A stretch of DNA of 64,000 nucleotides from Thalassobius sp965218685 (GCF_965218685.1 NZ_OZ244657.1:682001-746000), one strand, 5' to 3'. Positions 8,860 to 17,910 are shown, counted from the stretch's first letter. The notes: generated by a model not told the origin, from the letters alone. Translations and numbers: made by a program.

Positions 8860-9509
8860 AACGGGGCCTTGGCCCGGAACCGCATCCCCTCGCCGCTGTC
8901 GGGGTGATTGATCCGCAGCTCCTCGGAATGCAGCATCAGGCGGGGGAACTCGGCCGCTGCACCTGTCGCATACAGCGGATCGCCCAGAATCACATGCCCC
9001 AGCGCCAGCATGTGCACCCTGAGCTGATGACTGCGGCCGGTTTTGGGAAACAGTCGCACACGGGTTTCACCCTCACCGTATTTCATCACCCGCCAATCGG
9101 TCACCGCAGGCTTGCCATTTTCATGGTCCACCATCTGGCGCGGGCGATTGGGCCAATCGACGATTAGCGGCAGGTCAACCGTGCCGGATTTCGGCTCTAG
9201 CCTACCCCAAACACGGGCCACATAGGTTTTGCGGGTGGTACGCTTTTCGAACTGCATCGACAGGCTGCGCTGCGCATGGGGCGTCATTGCGAACACCATC
9301 ACACCCGAGGTATCCCGGTCCAGCCGATGCACCAAAAGCGCCTCGGGGAAAGCGGCCTGGACACGTGTCAGCAGACAATCGGCCAGATGCTCGCCCCGTC
9401 CGGGCACCGACAACAGCCCCGAGGGCTTGTTCACCGCTATGATCTGATGATCTTCGTGCAGGATCTCCAGCGGGTCGGTGGGTGGAGTATATTCAGTGCT
9501 GAACGTCAT
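8856..9509 (-). CDS. RluA-family pseudouridine synthase
   Basis: This encodes 217 residues of the RluA family, which isomerise uridines in rRNA and/or tRNA. The signature HRLDRDTSG is at residues 61-69, with catalytic D64, and the later motif KTGRSHQLRVH is present. There is no N-terminal S4 domain. The short length fits the RluA subgroup (23S U746 and tRNA position 32) rather than RluC or RluD, but the target is an inference. It is convergent with the kinase-like gene. Confidence 0.9.
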   Translation of the reverse strand: MTFSTEYTPPTDPLEILHEDHQIIAVNKPSGLLSVPGRGEHLADCLLTRVQAAFPEALLVHRLDRDTSGVMVFAMTPHAQRSLSMQFEKRTTRKTYVARVWGRLEPKSGTVDLPLIVDWPNRPRQMVDHENGKPAVTDWRVMKYGEGETRVRLFPKTGRSHQLRVHMLALGHVILGDPLYATGAAAEFPRLMLHSEELRINHPDSGEGMRFRAKAPF

Positions 9510-9606
9510 AGGGCCGACTTACGCGCAGGCAAGCCACGGTGCAACCCGACGTTACGCTTGCCGCAACGGGCGCCTGCCTGTCACCATCTACAAAACGGAG
9601 GAGCCA

Positions 9607-10016
9607 ATGCACCCAACTATCGAACGCATGACGAAATCGTGGCCTCGGGTCAGGACGAATTGATCGGCACCATTCTGGCCGAAGACGTGAAATTCCTGCC
9701 CCCGACCTATTGGAAAACATGGACAGGGCGCGAACCAGTGGCCGCCGTTCTGGGCCATGTCGGGCAAGTATTTTCCGACTTCAGCTATCGTCGCATCATG
9801 GGAGAGGGCAACGATTGGGCGCTGGAGTTTCAATGCAAGATCGGAGATCGCGACGCCGTGGGCGTTGACCTTATCACGCTAGACGATGACGGGCTGATTA
9901 GCGTGTTCGAGGTGGTCATGCGTCCGCACAGCTCGATCGGGGCACTGCGCGACGCGATGAACGCGCGGGTGATGACCGATGCTCGGTTCCTGAAATTCCG
10001 CGACGCGCTTAGCTAG
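9607..10016 (+). pseudogene. NTF2-like (SnoaL-type) protein, apparent frameshift near its start
   Basis: A strong ribosome binding site (GGAGGAG) precedes ATG at 9607, which reads MHPTIER and then goes out of frame to a stop at 9661. From 9630 a different frame reads DEIVASGQDE and continues as a complete NTF2-like domain to 10016. Losing one base around 9628 (CGC-ATGAC for an expected CGC-TATGAC) would join the two frames into one protein of about 136 residues beginning MHPTIERYDEIVASG. The remainder shows no other damage, so this is either a very recent mutation or a sequencing error. NTF2-like folds serve many roles; none can be assigned. The 3' end overlaps rarD by 8 nt. Confidence 0.7.
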
Positions 10017-10905
10017 GGCGTTTGCGCAGCTCTTGCCACAAGGAAACCGAGTAGACCACCAGCGCCGCCCAGATCAGCGGAAAGGCGATCATACGGGCGT
10101 GGCCCATCGGCTCTCCGAACACGAAAAGCGCGTTTAGAAAGATCATCGTGGGCGCGATGTATTGCAGCACCGCGATGGTCGACAGGCGCAGCAGTTTAGC
10201 CCCGTTGGCATAGGTAATCAGCGGCACCGCCGTCACAACGCCAGCGCCCAGCAACAGCAGGGTGTCCGGGGCCGAGCTGCCGAAATGGTTTTGGCCCGTG
10301 GCAGTCAGATAGGCCAGATACGCCAGTGCGGGCGGTAGCAGGATCAGAACCTCCAGCAAAAACCCCTGGTTCGGGCCGATGGGCAGCGACTTTTTGAAAT
10401 ACGCGTAAAACCCCCAAGAGGTTGTCAGCGCCAGCGCCGGCCAGGGTAACGAGCCCTGGTCGAACCACAACACCCCGACAGCAAGCGCAGCAAGTGCGAC
10501 AGCCACCCATTGCGGTCGGTTCAAACGCTCGCGCAGCAGCACAGCCCCAAGGAAAACGCTGAACAGCGGGTTGATATAGTATCCAAGGGCCGCGTCCAAA
10601 GTCCGCTCGGCTGCGATGGACCACACGTAGATCCCCCAGTTGAGCGAAATCAGCGCCGCCGTTACACAGGCCATGGCCAACATCTTGGGCGTACGCAGGG
10701 CCGTCAGCAAATCACCTGTCCGGCCCAGATAGATCAACAAACCCGCAGCGATTGGCACGGACCAGATCACCCGATGCACCACGACCTCTGGGGCGGGGAT
10801 GTGATCCATCGCCTTCAGGTACAGCGGCAAAAATCCCCACATGACATAGGCCGAAATGGCAAAGGCCAAGCCGCGCGGGCTGTCTTGATTTTCCTGAACG
10901 CTCAT
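10009..10905 (-). CDS. rarD: RarD/EamA-family membrane transporter
   Basis: This encodes a 298-residue inner-membrane protein of the drug/metabolite transporter superfamily with about ten predicted helices in two EamA repeats. The opening SPRGLAFAISAYVMWGFLPLYLK is the hallmark of the RarD subfamily, once linked to chloramphenicol sensitivity; the real substrate is unknown. The ATG at 10905 gives MSVQENQDSPRG, the normal N-terminus. A longer frame upstream would add 34 non-hydrophobic residues without support. Confidence 0.88.
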   Translation of the reverse strand: MSVQENQDSPRGLAFAISAYVMWGFLPLYLKAMDHIPAPEVVVHRVIWSVPIAAGLLIYLGRTGDLLTALRTPKMLAMACVTAALISLNWGIYVWSIAAERTLDAALGYYINPLFSVFLGAVLLRERLNRPQWVAVALAALAVGVLWFDQGSLPWPALALTTSWGFYAYFKKSLPIGPNQGFLLEVLILLPPALAYLAYLTATGQNHFGSSAPDTLLLLGAGVVTAVPLITYANGAKLLRLSTIAVLQYIAPTMIFLNALFVFGEPMGHARMIAFPLIWAALVVYSVSLWQELRKRPS

Positions 10906-11213
10906 CCCGCTCTGGTATCCCAGCGTAAAACGGACGAAAAGGCCGTAGAAACGCGGGGGCCAATAGACGTTACGGCAATTCCAGCGGGTGGCGGCCATGC
11001 CGGGCACCGCACCGTACGGTGCCGTCGGTGGTTTTTCAGTAGTTTCATGGCCAATTTGCCTAGAACTTCAGCAAAACCCGCGTTTTCTTCGAAAAATTGC
11101 TGCGACGCAGCATTCTTGATGGACAGAATCGCGAATTGACCCCGTAGTTTTGTTCCCGGCAAGGGTGCCGGAGGACGCTCTGTGTCGCTGAAGTAAAGCG
11201 AAGGAGAGTTGCC
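10906..11213. other. intergenic region between rarD and a small ORF
   Basis: This 308-bp divergent intergenic region holds no larger gene. It contains a perfect 14-bp palindrome (GCACCGTACGGTGC, 11009-11022) followed by TTTTT at 11032, which could be a terminator-like hairpin or an operator. A short hairpin CCGGCA/TGCCGG lies at about 11156-11171, in the leader of the small downstream ORF. Confidence 0.4.
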
Positions 11214-11393
11214 ATGTGTCTGTCTACCGAAGCGATTGCACTGTTTCTAAACCTGCTGGACCCCGAGGTAATCTCGGTGCAGGCCGAACAAATCACCATC
11301 CACGCCACCGAGCGGGATGCGGTTTGGACCCAGATCGAAGATAAGTGGTGCACACAAGCGCCGCAGCTGGACCAGCTGGCCCGGTTCGGCTGA
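11214..11393 (+). CDS. small hypothetical protein (59 aa)
   Basis: This short frame encodes 59 residues (MCLSTEAIALFLNLLD...), mostly helical and acidic, with two cysteines (residues 2 and 46). Support comes from a strong AAGGAGA site 7 nt before the ATG and from codon use like its neighbours. It has no signal peptide or membrane helix. It stands alone between divergent rarD and the convergent thiolase gene. I do not recognise the family. Confidence 0.55.
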   Translation: MCLSTEAIALFLNLLDPEVISVQAEQITIHATERDAVWTQIEDKWCTQAPQLDQLARFG

Positions 11394-11444
11394 GGCCGGA
11401 AAGGGGGACGGCAAAGGACGGGGCGCGAACCCCGCCCAGATCGT

Positions 11445-12617
11445 TTAAACGCGTTCGATCGCGATGGCGGTGCCTTCACCGCCACCAATACAGATCGCCG
11501 CAATACCGCGTTTCAAGCCGCGCTTTTCCAGCGCGTTCAGAAGGGTGACCATGATCCGTGCGCCTGACGCTCCGATCGGGTGACCAAGCGCGCAGGCGCC
11601 GCCGTTGACGTTCACGATATCGCGGGGGATGCCCATTTCCTTCATGAAGGCCATGGGAACCACGGCGAAGGCCTCGTTGACTTCCCACAGGTCGACGTCG
11701 CTGACGCTCCAACCCAGACGATCCAGAAGGTTCCGGGCTGCGGGCACCGGGGCCGTCGGGAATTGCGAGGGCGCGTGAGCATAGCTGGCGTGCCCCATGA
11801 TCCGGGCCCGGATGTTCAGGCCCTGCGCCTCGGCGGCCTCCTCGGACGCCAGCACCAGCGCCGCCGCCCCGTCCGAGATCGAAGACGAATTCGCCGCTGT
11901 CACTGTCCCATCCTTGCGAAAAGCAGGTTTCAGCATCGGTATCTTTTCGGGCCGCGCCTTGGCAGGCTGCTCGTCGCGGGTGATGATTTCCTCGCCGGTG
12001 CGGGTATGCAACACGACCGAGCAAATCTCGCCATCAAAAGCACCGCTGCGTTCGGCCTCAAGCGCGTTGTCCAACGAGCCGATGGCGTATTGGTCCTGAT
12101 CCTCGCGGGTGAACTGGAACGCTTCGGCGCAGTCCTCGGCAAAGGTGCCCATCAGGCGACCCTTGTCATATGCATCTTCAAGCCCGTCCAGGAACATGTG
12201 ATCCTTGACCTCTTGGTGACCGATCCGGGCGCCGCCTCGCATTTTGGGCAGGATATACGGGGCGTTGGTCATGCTTTCCATGCCGCCCGCAATCATCGTG
12301 TCCGCATGCCCCAAAGCGATCTGGTCAAAGGCCATCATCGCCGCCTTCATCCCCGAGCCGCACATCTTGTTCAACGTGGTCGCAGGCACGTTTTCACCCA
12401 GGCCTCCGGCGAACCCCGCCTGGCGCGCGGGCGCCTGGCCCTGGCCCGCAGGCAAAACACAGCCCATCAGAACCTCGTCCACTGTTTCGGTGCCAGCGTC
12501 AGCCAAAGCGGCGCGAATCGCGGCGCCGCCCAGCGTTGCTGCCTCGATCCCGTCAAAAATTCCTTGGAATCCTCCCATCGGCGTGCGCGAAGCCCCTGCG
12601 ATTACGACTGTTTTCAT
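11445..12617 (-). CDS. acetyl-CoA C-acetyltransferase (thiolase)
   Basis: This 390-residue thiolase condenses or cleaves acetoacetyl-CoA. All catalytic residues are visible: C86 in NKMCGSGM, H346 in GHPIGASGAR and C376 in CIGGGEG. Length and motifs match biosynthetic AtoB/PhaA-type enzymes. No reductase (phaB) or other fatty-acid gene is adjacent, so its pathway (PHB, ketone bodies, amino-acid breakdown) is open. It is divergent from the STAS-domain gene 89 bp away. Confidence 0.93.
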   Translation of the reverse strand: MKTVVIAGASRTPMGGFQGIFDGIEAATLGGAAIRAALADAGTETVDEVLMGCVLPAGQGQAPARQAGFAGGLGENVPATTLNKMCGSGMKAAMMAFDQIALGHADTMIAGGMESMTNAPYILPKMRGGARIGHQEVKDHMFLDGLEDAYDKGRLMGTFAEDCAEAFQFTREDQDQYAIGSLDNALEAERSGAFDGEICSVVLHTRTGEEIITRDEQPAKARPEKIPMLKPAFRKDGTVTAANSSSISDGAAALVLASEEAAEAQGLNIRARIMGHASYAHAPSQFPTAPVPAARNLLDRLGWSVSDVDLWEVNEAFAVVPMAFMKEMGIPRDIVNVNGGACALGHPIGASGARIMVTLLNALEKRGLKRGIAAICIGGGEGTAIAIERV

Positions 12618-12706
12618 CTGATTTCCTCCTCAACCACTCTTGCATACCGATTGGTAACGATTTGGGTCTAGCGTTTCCCTGCGTCGACAGAGTGAAAGGA
12701 TTTTCA

Positions 12707-13051
12707 ATGCAGATGTCCAGTGCCGATCAAGGGGGCTTTCAGGTCATCATGATCAATGAATCGCGCATTGACGCCGCCGTTGCCATCGCCTTCAAGGATC
12801 AAATGCGGCAGATGACCGAGGACAGCAGGGACGAGGTATTGCTTGATCTCAGTGCAGTTTCATTCATCGATTCCAGCGGATTGGGGGCCATCGTCGCCGC
12901 GATGAAGCAGCTGGGCAAAGGCCGGCGCCTGCACCTGGCGGGCCTAATGCCCAATGTCGACAAGGTTTTCCGCCTGACAAGAATGGACACGGTGTTCACC
13001 ATCCACGGATCGGTCGAAGAGGCATACACGTTGAATGCTGACCGAGCGTGA
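12707..13051 (+). CDS. STAS-domain anti-sigma factor antagonist
   Basis: This encodes 114 residues forming one STAS domain of the SpoIIAA/RsbV type. The phospho-acceptor loop FIDSSGLG lies at residues 53-60, with S56 or S57 the predicted target of the partner kinase. Such proteins, when dephosphorylated, bind a HATPase anti-sigma factor and release its target. The next gene encodes such a HATPase and overlaps or abuts this stop, which supports a two-gene partner-switching module. The ATG at 12707 follows AAAGGA. Confidence 0.9.
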   Translation: MQMSSADQGGFQVIMINESRIDAAVAIAFKDQMRQMTEDSRDEVLLDLSAVSFIDSSGLGAIVAAMKQLGKGRRLHLAGLMPNVDKVFRLTRMDTVFTIHGSVEEAYTLNADRA

Positions 13052-13082
13052 TCAGGAAACCTCGCAAGGAACAAGACACACA

Positions 13083-13565
13083 ATGAACGTTCCGCACGAG
13101 TTCAAAACCCACTTTCCTGCCTCTGAGATGGCGGTGCGCAAGGCATTGGTGGCCGTGGGCGACAGCCTGCGCAATTGGGGCTTGGATGAAGAAGAAGTCG
13201 GTCGGACCGAAATCGTTCTGGCCGAAGCCCTGAATAACGTTGTCGAACATGCCTATGCCGACATCGGGTGCGGCGATGTCGAGTTGCGGGTAAAATGCGC
13301 GGCAAAAGACATCGACATAACCATTTTGGACAAGGGCGTTCCGGTTCCTGTGCACGTGTTCGCCAAGCGAAATGGCCCGGATCTTGATGTTGCCTTTGAA
13401 GACCTGCCCGAGGGCGGCTTCGGTTGGATGATGATTCAGACCATGAGCTCACACCTTTCCTACCAACGCGTAGGAGAGACCAACTGCCTGCGCATGACTG
13501 TCCCGCGCGGAAGCAACCAGAAACAGCGGTCACCACGCCGCAGAAATGCCCCATTCCACCCATAA
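13083..13565 (+). CDS. RsbW-like HATPase (anti-sigma/serine kinase)
   Basis: This encodes about 160 residues with a single HATPase_c domain of the RsbW/SpoIIAB type. The N-box EALNNVVEHAY is at residues 48-58, the G1 box DKGVP at 83-87, and the glycine-rich lid GGFGWMMI at 111-118. It should bind ATP and phosphorylate or sequester the STAS partner encoded just upstream. The start may be the ATG at 13083, or one at 13035 that would overlap the STAS gene by 17 nt. No sigma factor or PP2C phosphatase lies nearby, so the regulated target is elsewhere. Confidence 0.85.
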   Translation: MNVPHEFKTHFPASEMAVRKALVAVGDSLRNWGLDEEEVGRTEIVLAEALNNVVEHAYADIGCGDVELRVKCAAKDIDITILDKGVPVPVHVFAKRNGPDLDVAFEDLPEGGFGWMMIQTMSSHLSYQRVGETNCLRMTVPRGSNQKQRSPRRRNAPFHP

Positions 13566-13733
13566 TGGCGCCTGAAACAAACGCGATAACGGCCTTGTAG
13601 CTGCAAGAGCTTCCCTCGGCGCCGTGTGATTACAGCCCCCACCCAGTACGCGGCGTCGAGGCTAAACTCCATAATTTTCATGGACATAAGCAGACCCCAT
13701 ACTACAGTTCCGTTGGAACGAGGGAGCCTGCAT

Positions 13734-15311
13734 ATGCGCGATTTTCACCAACCCGGCCGATCAGCAGTTTTCGCCACGAACGGAATGTGTGCGACCTCGC
13801 ACCCGTTGGCGTCCAAAACTGCCATCGACATTCTGGAGCGCGGTGGCAACGCCATGGACGCCGCAATAGCCGGCGCTGTCCTTCTGGGGATTTGCGAGCC
13901 ACAGATGACCGGAATTGGCGGCGATTGCTTTGTGTTGACCTCAAATCCTGCCACAGACCGAGTGGACGGTCTGAATGGATCCGGGCGCGCGCCGGCAGGG
14001 GCAAGCGCGGCGAAAATGCGCGCTGACGGACACTCTAGTGTCCCCAGAACCGGCGTGCAGTCCATCACCATCCCCGGCGCGATCGATGCGTTCTGCCATC
14101 TTGCGGAAACGCAGGGAAAATTGGGGATCGACACCCTTCTGGCCCCCAGCATTCACTACGCCGACGAGGGTGTGCCCGTCGCCCCGCGGGTCGCGCTGGA
14201 CTGGCCTACGGCCGCACGGTGCCTGAATTCGACCGCTCAAAATTTTTATCTGGTAAACGGGGCTGTCCCCAGGCCAGGCCAGATATTCCGCGCGCCGGGT
14301 CAGGCCGAAGTCTTGCGCCGCATCGCTGCGAAGGGGCGCGATGCCTTTTACCAAGGCGAAATCGCCGAGGATATGGTCAACGCATTGCAGGCCTTGGGCG
14401 GCTCTCACACGCTTGAGGATTTCGCCGCGACGCGATGCACACCAACCACGCCGATCACCGGGGACTACAAGGGGATCGACCTGCTTGAACACCCCCCGAA
14501 CGGCCAGGGCGCCACGGCCATTTTGATGCTCAACATGTTGAAAAATTTCGACATTGCCGGGATGAATCCCTTTGGTGCAGAACGCGCGCATATCGACGCC
14601 GAAGTCGCGAAACTGGCCTACAACGCACGCAACCGTTTCCTTGCTGATCCCGATCACGTGACCCGTCTTGAACATATGCTGGCCCCGGAAACCGCGCAAA
14701 AACTGGCCGCTTTGGTCGACCCGAAACGCGCTTTGGCCGCAGCTCAACCGCTGACCGAAATGGTGCACAAGGACACGATTTATATCACGGTCGTGGATCG
14801 CGATCGCATGGCCGTTTCGTTGATTTACTCGATTTTCAGCGGGTTCGGCTCGGGTGTCGCCAGCCCTAAATTCGGGATCTTGCTGCAAAACCGCGGTGCT
14901 GGTTTCAACCTGACCCCTGGCCACCCGAACGAGCTGGGCGGCGGTAAACGCCCGATGCACACAATCATTCCGGGGATGCTTGCGCAAAATGGCCGTGTGA
15001 TCATGCCTTTTGGCGTGATGGGCGGCGCGTATCAGCCCAATGGGCATGCGCGGTTTATCTCGAACATTGTGGATTTCGGGATGGATACGCAGGCGGCAAT
15101 CGACGCCCCCCGCTGTTTCCCCGATGCCGGAGAGCTGCGTATCGAGAGGGGCTATTCCGACACCGTGCGCCAAGAATTGGCGGATTTGGGCCACAAGATC
15201 GTTATCCCCGAACAACCGATTGGCGGCGCTCAGGCGATTCGGATTCACGACAACGGGGTACTCGAGGGCAGCTCGGACCCGCGCAAGGACGGCTGCGCGC
15301 TGGGGTATTAA
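13734..15311 (+). CDS. gamma-glutamyltransferase family protein
   Basis: This encodes a 525-residue Ntn-hydrolase of the gamma-glutamyltranspeptidase family, which cleaves gamma-glutamyl bonds such as that of glutathione. The N-terminal motif GGNAMDAA and the conserved GGNxxD- and PGHPNELGGGKRP-type segments are present. The predicted autoprocessing threonine is T348 in KDTIYITVVD. There is no signal peptide, so unlike E. coli Ggt it is likely cytoplasmic, nearer the YwrD branch. The ATG at 13734 follows GAGGGA. It overlaps hspQ by 4 nt, convergently. Confidence 0.88.
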   Translation: MRDFHQPGRSAVFATNGMCATSHPLASKTAIDILERGGNAMDAAIAGAVLLGICEPQMTGIGGDCFVLTSNPATDRVDGLNGSGRAPAGASAAKMRADGHSSVPRTGVQSITIPGAIDAFCHLAETQGKLGIDTLLAPSIHYADEGVPVAPRVALDWPTAARCLNSTAQNFYLVNGAVPRPGQIFRAPGQAEVLRRIAAKGRDAFYQGEIAEDMVNALQALGGSHTLEDFAATRCTPTTPITGDYKGIDLLEHPPNGQGATAILMLNMLKNFDIAGMNPFGAERAHIDAEVAKLAYNARNRFLADPDHVTRLEHMLAPETAQKLAALVDPKRALAAAQPLTEMVHKDTIYITVVDRDRMAVSLIYSIFSGFGSGVASPKFGILLQNRGAGFNLTPGHPNELGGGKRPMHTIIPGMLAQNGRVIMPFGVMGGAYQPNGHARFISNIVDFGMDTQAAIDAPRCFPDAGELRIERGYSDTVRQELADLGHKIVIPEQPIGGAQAIRIHDNGVLEGSSDPRKDGCALGY

Positions 15312-15634
15312 TTCAGCTGGAACTGCAGTGGATAAAGCCCGTCCTCGAACGGACCAAACAGATCGGGGATGTCCGGATGGCTGACCGGTTCGCCTGAATA
15401 GTCGGCGATCAGGTTCTGTTCAGACACATAGGCCACGTAATAACTTTGGTCGTTTTCGGCCAGCAGATGATAGAAGGGCTGTTCTTTCGAGGGGCGAGCG
15501 TCCTCGGGAATGGCGTGGTACCATTCCTCGGTATTGTTGAATTCGGGGTCCACGTCGAAAACCACCCCGCGAAAGGGGTGTTTCTTGTGCCGGACAATCT
15601 GGCCCAAATGATATTTCGCGCGTGTCTTAAGCAT
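15308..15634 (-). CDS. hspQ: heat shock protein HspQ
   Basis: This encodes 108 residues of the HspQ/YccV-like family, which binds hemimethylated DNA in vitro and acts in E. coli as a specificity enhancer for Lon. The N-terminal segment YHLGQIVRHKKHPFRGVVFD and the later EQPFYHLLAEN and YVAYVSEQNL blocks are characteristic. The start is set at the ATG at 15634 (MLKTRAKY); a second ATG at 15652 is possible. It is a single gene, convergent with the gamma-glutamyltransferase. Confidence 0.92.
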   Translation of the reverse strand: MLKTRAKYHLGQIVRHKKHPFRGVVFDVDPEFNNTEEWYHAIPEDARPSKEQPFYHLLAENDQSYYVAYVSEQNLIADYSGEPVSHPDIPDLFGPFEDGLYPLQFQLN

Positions 15635-15719
15635 GGTCGTTGCAGCCCCCATTGGTCATGGATAGACCTAAACCCATGTATTTGTCCATGAATTGGCGGC
15701 ATTTTGGGGGAAACAGTCT

Positions 15720-16601
15720 GTGAACCTTGCCATAACAGTGCTGGAAATCACAGCACCCGTTTTCATTCTGGCCGCGGTCGGATTTGCCTGGGTAAAGGCC
15801 GGATTCGAGTATCGGGTCGAGTTTGTAACTCGGCTGGCGATGACCCTTGCGGTGCCTTGCCTGATCTTCACCGCCCTGATGAAAACCGAGATCGATCCCC
15901 AGGCCTTAACCACTTTGTCACTGGCTTCGGTTGCGGCGTATGCAGCGGTCTCGATTGGGGCTTACCTGCTGGTCAAACTGACCCGGCTGGACGTGCGCAC
16001 GTTCCTTGCGCCGATCATTTTCAGCAATACGGGCAACCTGGGCCTGCCCTTGGCGCTGTTCGCATTCGGTCAGGTCGGATTAGGTTACGCCGTTGTTGTG
16101 TTCGCCGTGATGGCGATCTGGTCCTTCACCTTTGGAGTATGGCTGGTGGCCGGAGGCGGATCGCTGTTGAAAGTGGTCAAGGAACCATTAGTCGGCGCGA
16201 CGGTGTTGGGCGGCATATTCCTGTGGCAAGGCTGGCAGACCCCGCAGTTCCTGACCAACGCGCTGGACCTGATCGGACAGATCGCCATTCCGATCATGCT
16301 GATCACCCTGGGCGTGGCGGTGGCGCGGATGACGCCGGGCCATTTGGGGCGCGCCATCTGGATTTCGGCGGCCAAGCTGGTGTTGTGTTTCAGCCTGACC
16401 TGGGTCGTAGGACGCATGTTCGCACTGGATGACACGGCATTCGCGGTGCTGGTGATTCAACTTTCGACCCCGGTCGCCGTGACCTCGTATCTACTGGCCG
16501 AAAAATACGGTGCGGATTCGGACTCGGTTGCGGGGCTTGTCGTTGTCTCGACCTTGATGTCCGTGATCGCCATTCCCGTGATGCTGGCCGTGCTGCTGTG
16601 A
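15720..16601 (+). CDS. AEC-family (auxin efflux carrier-like) transporter
   Basis: This encodes about 293 residues with ten predicted membrane helices arranged as two five-helix halves, typical of bacterial AEC permeases that move organic acids or similar compounds. Helix-breaking glycine and asparagine in FSNTGNLGLPL are characteristic. The likely start is the GTG at 15720 after a TTTTGGGGG stretch; an in-frame ATG at 15693 is the alternative. Substrate unknown. Confidence 0.85.
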   Translation: MNLAITVLEITAPVFILAAVGFAWVKAGFEYRVEFVTRLAMTLAVPCLIFTALMKTEIDPQALTTLSLASVAAYAAVSIGAYLLVKLTRLDVRTFLAPIIFSNTGNLGLPLALFAFGQVGLGYAVVVFAVMAIWSFTFGVWLVAGGGSLLKVVKEPLVGATVLGGIFLWQGWQTPQFLTNALDLIGQIAIPIMLITLGVAVARMTPGHLGRAIWISAAKLVLCFSLTWVVGRMFALDDTAFAVLVIQLSTPVAVTSYLLAEKYGADSDSVAGLVVVSTLMSVIAIPVMLAVLL

Positions 16602-16673
16602 CCCACTGAATAGTCATTTCCTCTGGCCAGTTTTTTCGGTAAAATGCCAAAAAACAAAGAAAGCGAGAGGCAG

Positions 16674-17264
16674 ATGAGCAGAACTCTTCGCGTCATGATC
16701 ATGGTCTTGCTGCTGGCATCCTGCGGCGGGGGGAATTATTCGGCCCCGCGCAATCTGGACAACGCATGCTCGATTCTGGATCAGCGCCCGAAATATGGCC
16801 GAGCCTTCCGTTCAGCCGAGCGCCGCTGGGGCGTGCCCGTCCACGTGCAGATGGCCACGATCTATCAGGAAAGCAAATTCGTCGGCAACGCGCGTACACC
16901 CTATAAGTTCGTGCTGGGCGTGATCCCGATGGGGCGTCAAAGCTCGGCCTATGGCTATGCGCAGGCGATCGACGGCACCTGGGACGAGTATAAACGCGCC
17001 ACCCGCAGCTATGGCGCGCGGCGACACAACATCCATGACGCCGCAGATTTCATGGGCTGGTACATGAACAAAACCCGCGAGCGGAACGGCGTGCCCCTGT
17101 CAAACGCGCAACACCAATACCTTGCTTATCACGAAGGTCAGACGGGTTATTCGCGCGGGACCTATCGCCGCAAAAGCTGGCTGATGCGGATCTCGTCGCA
17201 AGTGCAGTCGCGTGCGGACATGTACGAAGCCCAGCTGGCCACCTGCCCCCGCCGGTTGCGTTAA
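16674..17264 (+). CDS. lipoprotein with lytic transglycosylase (SLT) domain
   Basis: This encodes 196 residues. A lipoprotein signal ends in LLLASC with the acylated cysteine at residue 17. The SLT-like core follows: TIYQESKF provides the predicted catalytic glutamate E66, with YGYAQAIDGTWDEY and a C-terminal AYHEGQTGY motif as in family 1 lytic transglycosylases. It should cleave peptidoglycan in the periplasm while tethered to a membrane. The ATG at 16674 is preferred (GAGAGG before it) over an in-frame ATG at 16644. Confidence 0.85.
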   Translation: MSRTLRVMIMVLLLASCGGGNYSAPRNLDNACSILDQRPKYGRAFRSAERRWGVPVHVQMATIYQESKFVGNARTPYKFVLGVIPMGRQSSAYGYAQAIDGTWDEYKRATRSYGARRHNIHDAADFMGWYMNKTRERNGVPLSNAQHQYLAYHEGQTGYSRGTYRRKSWLMRISSQVQSRADMYEAQLATCPRRLR

Positions 17265-17285
17265 GCCTGGGGGCAGGACGCCCCC

Positions 17286-17894
17286 TTAGAACTTGTTGCC
17301 CTGCCGGCTTTCGATTTCAGCGTTGATGTCGAACAGCCGGTTGCGCAGCTTGGGATCAAAGGTCATCTGCCCCAGCACAACTGTCGTCGCCCCGCCCGAT
17401 TGGTCGTTGATCACCCATTGGCGCAGCTGCACGGGGTTATCGGTAAACACCAGTTGGATGTTGCCGTATTCAGCGTTCTCGGGGTCCATCGCGGTGACCG
17501 TGGTGGCCGTCCCGTCAAAGCTGTGATCCACCACCATTTCCGAGTCGTTCAAGTCCACAGTCTCGCGCAGGATCACCGACAAGGGCGTCTGGTTCAGCGG
17601 GTATACCTCGGGGCCGGTGTTGCCCTTGGGGTCGAAGATAGCAACAGACCGCTGCCCGGCCATCACAAGCGCCTGGTTGGGCGGGTCGTATTCGAACCGC
17701 GCCTTGCCGGGCCGCTTGATGAATATTCGACCGGTCGAGATCGAGCCATCGTCATTGATCTGCGTGAACTCACCCCCGGCCGAGCGGAAGCTGTTCAGAT
17801 GGTCAGACAGTTGTTTCAGGCTCAGCTGATCGGCAAAGGCCGGGCTGGCAAGGGCCACAAGAACCGGGGCCAGGGTAAAACGAAGCATTTTCAT
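17286..17894 (-). CDS. lolA: outer-membrane lipoprotein carrier LolA
   Basis: LolA ferries lipoproteins through the periplasm from LolCDE to the outer membrane. This 202-residue protein has a signal peptide ending at about residue 22 (SPAFA) and the typical beta-barrel half-shell pattern, with GxFxQ-type GGEFTQ, GRIFIKRPGKARFEYDPP and the later VDLNDSE region. The start is ATG 17894, with a second ATG at 17888. It lies directly downstream of ftsK, a common alphaproteobacterial order, separated by a hairpin terminator. Confidence 0.9.
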   Translation of the reverse strand: MKMLRFTLAPVLVALASPAFADQLSLKQLSDHLNSFRSAGGEFTQINDDGSISTGRIFIKRPGKARFEYDPPNQALVMAGQRSVAIFDPKGNTGPEVYPLNQTPLSVILRETVDLNDSEMVVDHSFDGTATTVTAMDPENAEYGNIQLVFTDNPVQLRQWVINDQSGGATTVVLGQMTFDPKLRNRLFDINAEIESRQGNKF

Positions 17895-17910
17895 GCCTCC
17901 CAAGATAAAC

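Noticed and set aside
13941..15248. 435-codon open frame opposite the gamma-glutamyltransferase
   Set aside because: Antisense shadow without motifs or a plausible start.
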